64,000 nucleotides of DNA from Voacanga thouarsii (Eukaryota > Streptophyta > Magnoliopsida > Gentianales > Apocynaceae): the NCBI GenBank assembly GCA_026120185.1, contig JANUWF010003369.1, positions 62,001-126,000 of the forward strand, given 5' to 3'. How positions within the stretch are numbered: position 1 is the stretch's first letter; every line of letters begins with the position of its first letter. The notes under the pieces are model-generated. The model did not search any database. It saw only the letters and a list, made by a program, of their open reading frames with translations, and was not told the origin of the DNA. The translations under genes were made by a program, and so were the position numbers. Below, piece by piece: positions 59,016 through 64,000 of this stretch.

Positions 59016-59495
59016 ATGGTTAGAATGTATAGAACTACAAGAAAGGGGTAGCAATGGCATCCACCAATCCTTATCTACCCGGAAGACTTACCAGTGCCAC
59101 AACTTACACCTCAACCTGCACCTCAACCAGTCTTACTTTTGAAAGAAAGCAGTGATGATGAGGTTCAAATTATTGAGCCACCCCCTATACCTGTAATAAA
59201 CTTGATTACTGATAGTAAGGATGAGGATACTGATATGGAATATGTCCCAAATGCACCTAGCCCCGTGATTGATTTAACTACTAATAGTGATGATCCGGGG
59301 GAGATAGACTATAAATTTCTACCTAGACCTTCTGTTGTACCCCCACCCAACCATGTTGAAACTAGAGGGAGTTCTAGGAGACCCAGGAAGGAACCTATGG
59401 ACTATGGATTTGTGAATGGAGCAGGACTAGACCTTTTTAAGAATACCGGGGATTGGTTGTATGATGCCGACCTTGAGGATTCCAATGAGAATTAG
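59016..59495 (+). pseudogene. Tekay-H pre-gag ORF
   Basis: ATG at 59016 opens MVRMYRTTRKG, then an in-frame TAG, after which the frame stays open to TAG at 59493-59495. It has a proline-rich segment, a long acidic middle (ESSDDEVQIIEPPP; DSKDEDTDMEY), RGSSRRPRKEP and the end GLDLFKNTGDWLYDAD. The Tekay-C frame at 35621-35110 shares basic start, acidic middle and the KNT end. It lies 86 bases after the PBS start and 263 before gag. The function is unknown; no known domain is seen. Confidence 0.65.
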
Positions 59496-59758
59496 GGGCA
59501 AATTTTTTTCATGTTAGGAAGCTATTATTTACTACTTTTAATAAACTCCTATGCTAGGGGTTCATTTATGTTTAATGCTTTATTTCAAAATTTATGCAAA
59601 TAAGAGTACCTTGGTGTACTCCAATTTTGAAAAATGCAATTATTTATGCAAAGTTTGCATCTAGTTTACTTTTACTTAAGTCTAAATATGAATGCATGCT
59701 TGATTTAAATATTTTGAACTTAGATGCATAACTCATTATTTGGGGGCGATGGTATAGA
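59496..59758 (+). other. Tekay-H spacer between pre-gag ORF and gag
   Basis: AT-rich, no reading frame, and no obvious splice signal that I can assign. Confidence 0.5.
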
Positions 59759-60610
59759 ATGGCACCAAAGCGTTGCGTAGTAACAACTAGCAGAATGGTT
59801 CCTGAAGCAAAGCCTGTGACTCCGAAATATGATGCAACTCAATTTTCTTTACCAAATTAGGGGAATGAGAATGAACCAGAGCAGGAAGTGGGGTTTGAAG
59901 AGCCTGCGAATGTGGCATGGGGCAAGCATTTCACAAGATGACCAAGATACTACAAACCTTATAGAATGAAAGAACCCGAAGAGGGAAGATGAAGCTCTGG
60001 AGAGGTTTCTAAAATTCCAACCTCCCACCTTCTTTGGAGAAGCTGAACAAGATCAGAAAGAGAGCAGTGGATAGAGCAGATGAATGGCATCTTTGCTACA
60101 CTTCAATACACTAAGAATCGGATGGTCAAATTTGCTACGTTTAGGCTGAGAGGCCCAGCTCAGGCATGGTGGTAGCAAGTCCAAAATGACTGGGAATTAA
60201 TGGATCAAGACTGGACATGGGCCAACTTTGTGGAGGCATTTAAAGCATAATATATCCCTCAGTGGATGATGGAGAAAAGGGAAGATGAGTTCCAGAATTT
60301 GAAGCAAGGAAGAATGACTGTGGCTCAGTATGCTGCTCATTTTATTCAGTTGTCAAAGTATTTTAAGAGACTAGTAGATACCGAGCAGAATCAAACTAGG
60401 CTGTTTGACAAGAGACTGAGGCAGGAGCTGAGAAGGGCTTTGGCACTTTCTACACCAACGACATACTTGGAGGCGGTGGATGCGGTGACTCGAATAGAGA
60501 ATGAGGACCGAAGCAAGATGGTACTAAAATCGTTCTTGCCACTGAGACAACCACCGAGGCCTTTTCAGAGGCAGCAAGCTAATAAGCGACCTACCCACCA
60601 GCACTGGTAG
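59759..60610 (+). pseudogene. gag: Tekay-H gag
   Basis: ATG at 59759 opens MAPKRCVVTTSRM. After an early stop and frame changes the capsid domain is read through FLKFQPPTFFGEAEQDQ, QMNGIFATLQYTKNRMV, FRLRGPAQAWW and, in the open 60266-60610 part, EDEFQNLKQGRMTVAQYAAHF and ALSTPTTYLEAVDAVTRIE. It is the retrotrans-gag family. A stop at 60608 precedes the zinc-knuckle region. Confidence 0.87.
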
Positions 60611-61313
60611 AACCAAGGAAAGCAAGCACGTACGGCACTGACTAGTCCTACGCAGAATCTTCCATCGTGTATTGTGGAAAGAAGGGTTATATGGAGAAGA
60701 ACTGCTGATCTAAAGGAGCTGAAAGGAAATACTACAATTGTGGAGATCCGATGCACCTTTGAAATGCCTACCCAAAACTCCTTCGAATTGGGCAAGGAAA
60801 CCCAGCCTAGACCACGAGAGCCAATCGAACTAATACTGTGAGAGCCTTTAGAAGTGGAACTCAGAAGCCTCAAGTAAAAGCAAAGGTTTTTGCTCTTAAT
60901 TGGGAGGAAGTTGGAGCAAATGTAGCAGTGGTGGAAGGTACGTTTACTATCCAATGCCGTTCAGTTAATGCATTAATAGACCCTGGATCTACCCATTCCT
61001 ATTTAAACAAGAATTGTGCATATCATTTGGGTTAGGATAGATTAGAACTACTTTTTACCTTGTTGGTAAGTACGCCCTTAGGAAAAATGGTGCAAGCATA
61101 TCTGTATGTGAAGAGTTGTAAGATTGAAATGGGGAAAGAGAGCTTGGAGGGAGACTTGATACTTTACGCTATTGATGACTATGACCTAATTTTGGGTATC
61201 GATTGACTAGCTAAGCATGGAGTAAAGGTAGATTGTAAGAATAAGTCGGTCCAATTCATTAGACCGAGTATAGGAATAATATGCTGAAATTCAACGACAA
61301 GTGAGTATAAGAA
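60611..61313 (+). pseudogene. Tekay-H zinc-knuckle region and protease
   Basis: Decayed knuckles, CGKKGYMEKNC and YYNCGDPMHL, at 60670-60765. The protease frame (60838-61035) has ALIDPGSTHSYLN, keeping the family's D-P-G active site, then ILYAIDDYDLILGID near 61160-61205, the C-terminal protease block. Stops at 61033 and 61204. Confidence 0.85.
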
Positions 61314-62282
61314 TTGAAGTTTTTGATAGCTGGAGAAAAAGCTCAAAAATTGCTAAAAGAAAGAAGCCAAGGATATTTGGCTTATGTGATAAACAAGCCA
61401 AAGGTTCAGTGCACCCTAGAAAATAATGTAGTGGTAAAAGATTTTCCCGATGTGTTTCCTGTAGAACACACTTTTCTTCCTCCCAGCAGAGAAGTTGAGT
61501 TCACCATAGACCTAATTCTAGGAGCGGAACCTGTATCCCAAACCCCATATCGGATAGCACTGGTAGAACTGAAGGAACTAAAGGAGCAGCTAGAAGAATT
61601 GGTAAAGTATGGGTACATAAGGCCAAGCACGTAACCTCGGGGAGCTCCAGTGCTATTTGTGAAGAAGAAAAACGAGACCTTGAGGTTGTCCATCGACTAT
61701 TAGGGGTTGAATAATTTGACCATCAAGAATAAATATTCCCTACCTTTAATTGATGAGTTGTTTGACCAGTTACATGGCTCCAGATATTATTCCAAACTGG
61801 ATTTAAGGCAGTGATATTACCAAGAGCTGATAAAGGAGGAGGATATTCTCAAGACGGCCTTCAACACTAGATATGGTCACTACGAGTTCATGGTGATGCC
61901 TTTTAGAGGGACTAATGCACAGGCAGTGTTTATGGATTTGATGCATCGTGTCTTCCAACCATACTTGGATAAATTTGTTGTAGTATTCATCAACGATATA
62001 CTTATATATTCCAAGAGTCTGGGAGATCATGTAGAGCATCTAAAGTAAGTATTGGAAAAGCTAAGAAAGCACAAGCTTTATGCCAAATTTAGCAAGTGCG
62101 AATCTTGGTTGGATAATGTGTCATTTCTTTGCCATATGGTGACCAAGGATAAAATCAAAGTGGACCCAACAAAGGTTGAAGTAGTTTCAGACTGGAAGCA
62201 GCCAGAGAACATCACCAGATCAGAAGTTTCTTGGGGTTGGCCAGCTATTACCGACGGTTTATTAAAGGGTTCTCAATGCTAG
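61314..62282 (+). pseudogene. Tekay-H reverse transcriptase
   Basis: Blocks in order: [109 protein letters not shown] and [10 protein letters not shown] at 61986 onward. The catalytic FIDD has become FIND, losing the first Asp. Stops lie near 61632, 61699, 61810 and 62046; a frameshift follows DWKQPENIT. All other fingers and palm motifs are readable. Confidence 0.92.
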
Positions 62283-62804
62283 CCCTTTGTTTGGAGCGAA
62301 AAATGCGAGAGGAGTTTCCAAGAGCTAAAGCGGAGATTAATGACGGCTCCAGTATTAAGTTTGCTAGAAGGAGATAAACCCTACTCTTTATACATTGATG
62401 CTTCTAAGGAAGGTTTGGGAGCGGTATTGATGCAGGATAGGGAGGTAATAGCTTACACCTCTCGGAAGTTGAAGCCGCACAAAGTCAATTATCCAACGTA
62501 TGATTTGGAGCTGGCTACCATTGTTTTTGCATTAAAGAAATGGCAACATTATCTATAAGAAGCCGAGTATGAGATGTTCACAGACCACAAGAGTCTAAAA
62601 TATATTTTTACCCAAAAGGACTTGAATTTGAGGCAGCAAAGATGGATGGAATTTTTGGAGGAATATCGTTGTCCCATCTACTACCACCCAGGAAAGGGCA
62701 TCGTTGTTGCTGATGCCCTAAATCGTAAAGTCAAAATGGCCAGATTGAGAATTCAAGAGATTCAAGTAGTCCAAGAGATGTTACATAGAAGGACGGAAAT
62801 GTAA
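62283..62804 (+). pseudogene. Tekay-H RNase H
   Basis: [20 protein letters not shown] (first catalytic Asp), [37 protein letters not shown], then a [23 protein letters not shown] and the [14 protein letters not shown] end. Catalytic blocks are present on both sides of one stop. Confidence 0.92.
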
Positions 62805-64000
62805 GAAGAAAGGATTATCATCAATAATCTAAGATTGATACCGAATCTAAGGCAGGAAATCATCAAAGCACAACAAAGCAATGTAGAGTTTCAACTTTTC
62901 AAGGACAAAAAACTTAAATGGGAAGGCAGTGATTTCCAACAGGACGAGACGGGAGTGACGTATTTTCGAGATCATTTGTGTGTGCCTAATAAGTAGCAGT
63001 TGAAGGATAAGATTTTAGAAGAGGCACGTAGAAGTAAGTATGCTATTCATCTGAGAGAAGTAAAAATGTATCAAAACTTGAAGAAAGCTTATTAGTGGCC
63101 TAGAATGAAGAAGGACATAGTGAGATATGTCTCTACGTGCCTGACCTGTCAAAAAGTTAAAGCAGAGCACAAAAAGTCGGGAGGATTATTGCAACCTTTA
63201 CCAATACCGGAGTGGAAATGGGAAGAGGTGACTATGGACTTCGTTACTAGACTGCCTATGGCAAAGACCCAAAAAGATGCCATAAAGGTAGTGGTTGACA
63301 GATTGACTAAGCCAGTGCATTTTATTCTGGTAAACGTAAGGGACTTAATGGAAAAATTATCTCAAACATATGTACGGGAGATAGTCAGATTACATGGAGT
63401 ACCTTCGAGTATCATGTCTGACCAAGACCCGAGGTTTACATCCCGATTTTGGGCTAAGTTTCAGGAATCAATGGGTTCTAATCTGAAGTTTAGGATGACG
63501 GCACATCTGCAAAATGATGGTCATTCAGAAAAGGCTAATCAGATATTGGAAGATATACTAAGAGCTTGCGTATTGGATTTTAGGGATAAATGGATTGATT
63601 AGGTATTGTATGCGGAGTTAGCTTATAATAATAGCTACTAATCTTCGATTGGAATAGCTCCGTATGAAGCGTTGTATGGATGTAAGTGTCAAGTGGCTTT
63701 GTATTGGAGCTGGTCGGAAGACGGTCACATGAGCAAGTCTGGAGAAGTCTGTATTCAGGAAATGACAAATAAGGTGAAGCTGATCAGAGAAAAGTTGAAA
63801 ACGGCTCAAAGCCGACAAAAAATTTATGCGGATAATAAGCAAAGGGAGTTGGAATTCCAAGTAGGAGATGGTGTGTTCTTGAGGTTGACTCTGAGTAGGG
63901 GGAATCTTGAATCATCCAAAAGGTGAAAAGCTAAATCCAAGATATTTGGGACTGTTTCCAATCACGGAAAGAATTGGACCAATTGTGTATCAACTAGATT
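62805..64000 (+). pseudogene. Tekay-H integrase, cut by window end
   Basis: The linker and zinc-binding region (62805-63104) have stops but show MYQNLKKAY and, at 63105 onward, CLTCQKVKAEHKKSGG. The core has VTMDFVTRLPMAKTQKDA (first Asp), IMSDQDPRFTSRFW (second Asp) and QILEDILRACVLDF (Glu), so the DDE triad is intact in the 165-codon open part. After a stop at 63600 the C-terminal GIAPYEALYGCKC and VGDGVFLRLT blocks follow. A chromodomain would lie beyond 64000. Confidence 0.92.

Larger units (their letters stand above)
52611..64000 (+). mobile_element. Tekay-H: long-LTR chromovirus-type Ty3/gypsy element, incomplete at right edge
   Basis: 5' LTR of about 4.26 kb once Solo-I is removed (52611-58915), Met-type PBS, pre-gag ORF, gag, protease, RT, RNase H and integrase, running off the window before any chromodomain or 3' LTR. 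It is the same family as Tekay-C, with matching gag, RT and integrase blocks. Each domain carries stops or frameshifts. Confidence 0.87.

Noticed and set aside
60565..60954. 129-codon minus-strand ORF
   Set aside because: Antisense to the Tekay-H zinc-knuckle and protease region.

Overview
The window is plant nuclear DNA, AT-rich and made, as far as I can read it, entirely of LTR retrotransposons inserted into one another. Plant origin is shown by the families present: a Sirevirus-type Ty1/copia element, other copia elements with initiator-Met primer sites, long-LTR chromovirus (Tekay/Del-like) Ty3/gypsy elements, and an Athila-like gypsy element with a decayed tRNA-Asp-type primer site. No host gene, rRNA, intact tRNA gene or CRISPR array was found. 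Such a stack is typical of repeat-rich or pericentromeric DNA; the species cannot be named.

Layout, with names used below. Tekay-J (1-547, minus) is an LTR running off the left edge. Copia-A (548-19490, plus) has a 5' LTR remnant, PBS, long leader, one-frame gag-pol broken by stop codons, PPT and a 3' LTR. Sire-B (7121-18258, minus, TSD GTACT) sits inside the Copia-A 3' LTR and carries gag, pol and a third ORF. Copia-A itself ends inside the 3' LTR of Tekay-C (19491-52021, minus).

Tekay-C has two large insertions. Copia-D (20375-30282, minus, TSD TCATC/TCACC) splits its chromodomain region, and Solo-E (20501-22023, TSD CGGGT/CAGGT) lies inside a Copia-D LTR. Athila-F (38935-51318, plus, TSD ACAAG/ATAAG) sits in the Tekay-C 5' LTR and itself holds Copia-G (41997-47083, plus), a gag-remnant element lacking pol. 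Tekay-C was inserted into LTR-K (52022-52610, minus), a fragment of a Copia-A-family LTR. Tekay-H (52611 to the end, plus) follows, with Solo-I, an Athila-type solo LTR (53213-55257, TSD GAGGA/GTGGA), inside its 5' LTR.

All coding units are polyprotein remnants (gag, protease, integrase, reverse transcriptase, RNase H, and in Tekay a chromodomain) with stops, frameshifts or lost catalytic residues, so none looks autonomous. The signals least explained by standard annotation are a pre-gag reading frame shared by both Tekay elements, a tRNA-like A-box/B-box segment at one position in four Tekay LTRs, GC-rich repeat islands of similar type in unrelated families, a 72-base minisatellite inside the Sire-B gag, and near-coincident insertion sites in two copies of one LTR family. 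Divergence figures were judged by eye, not computed.
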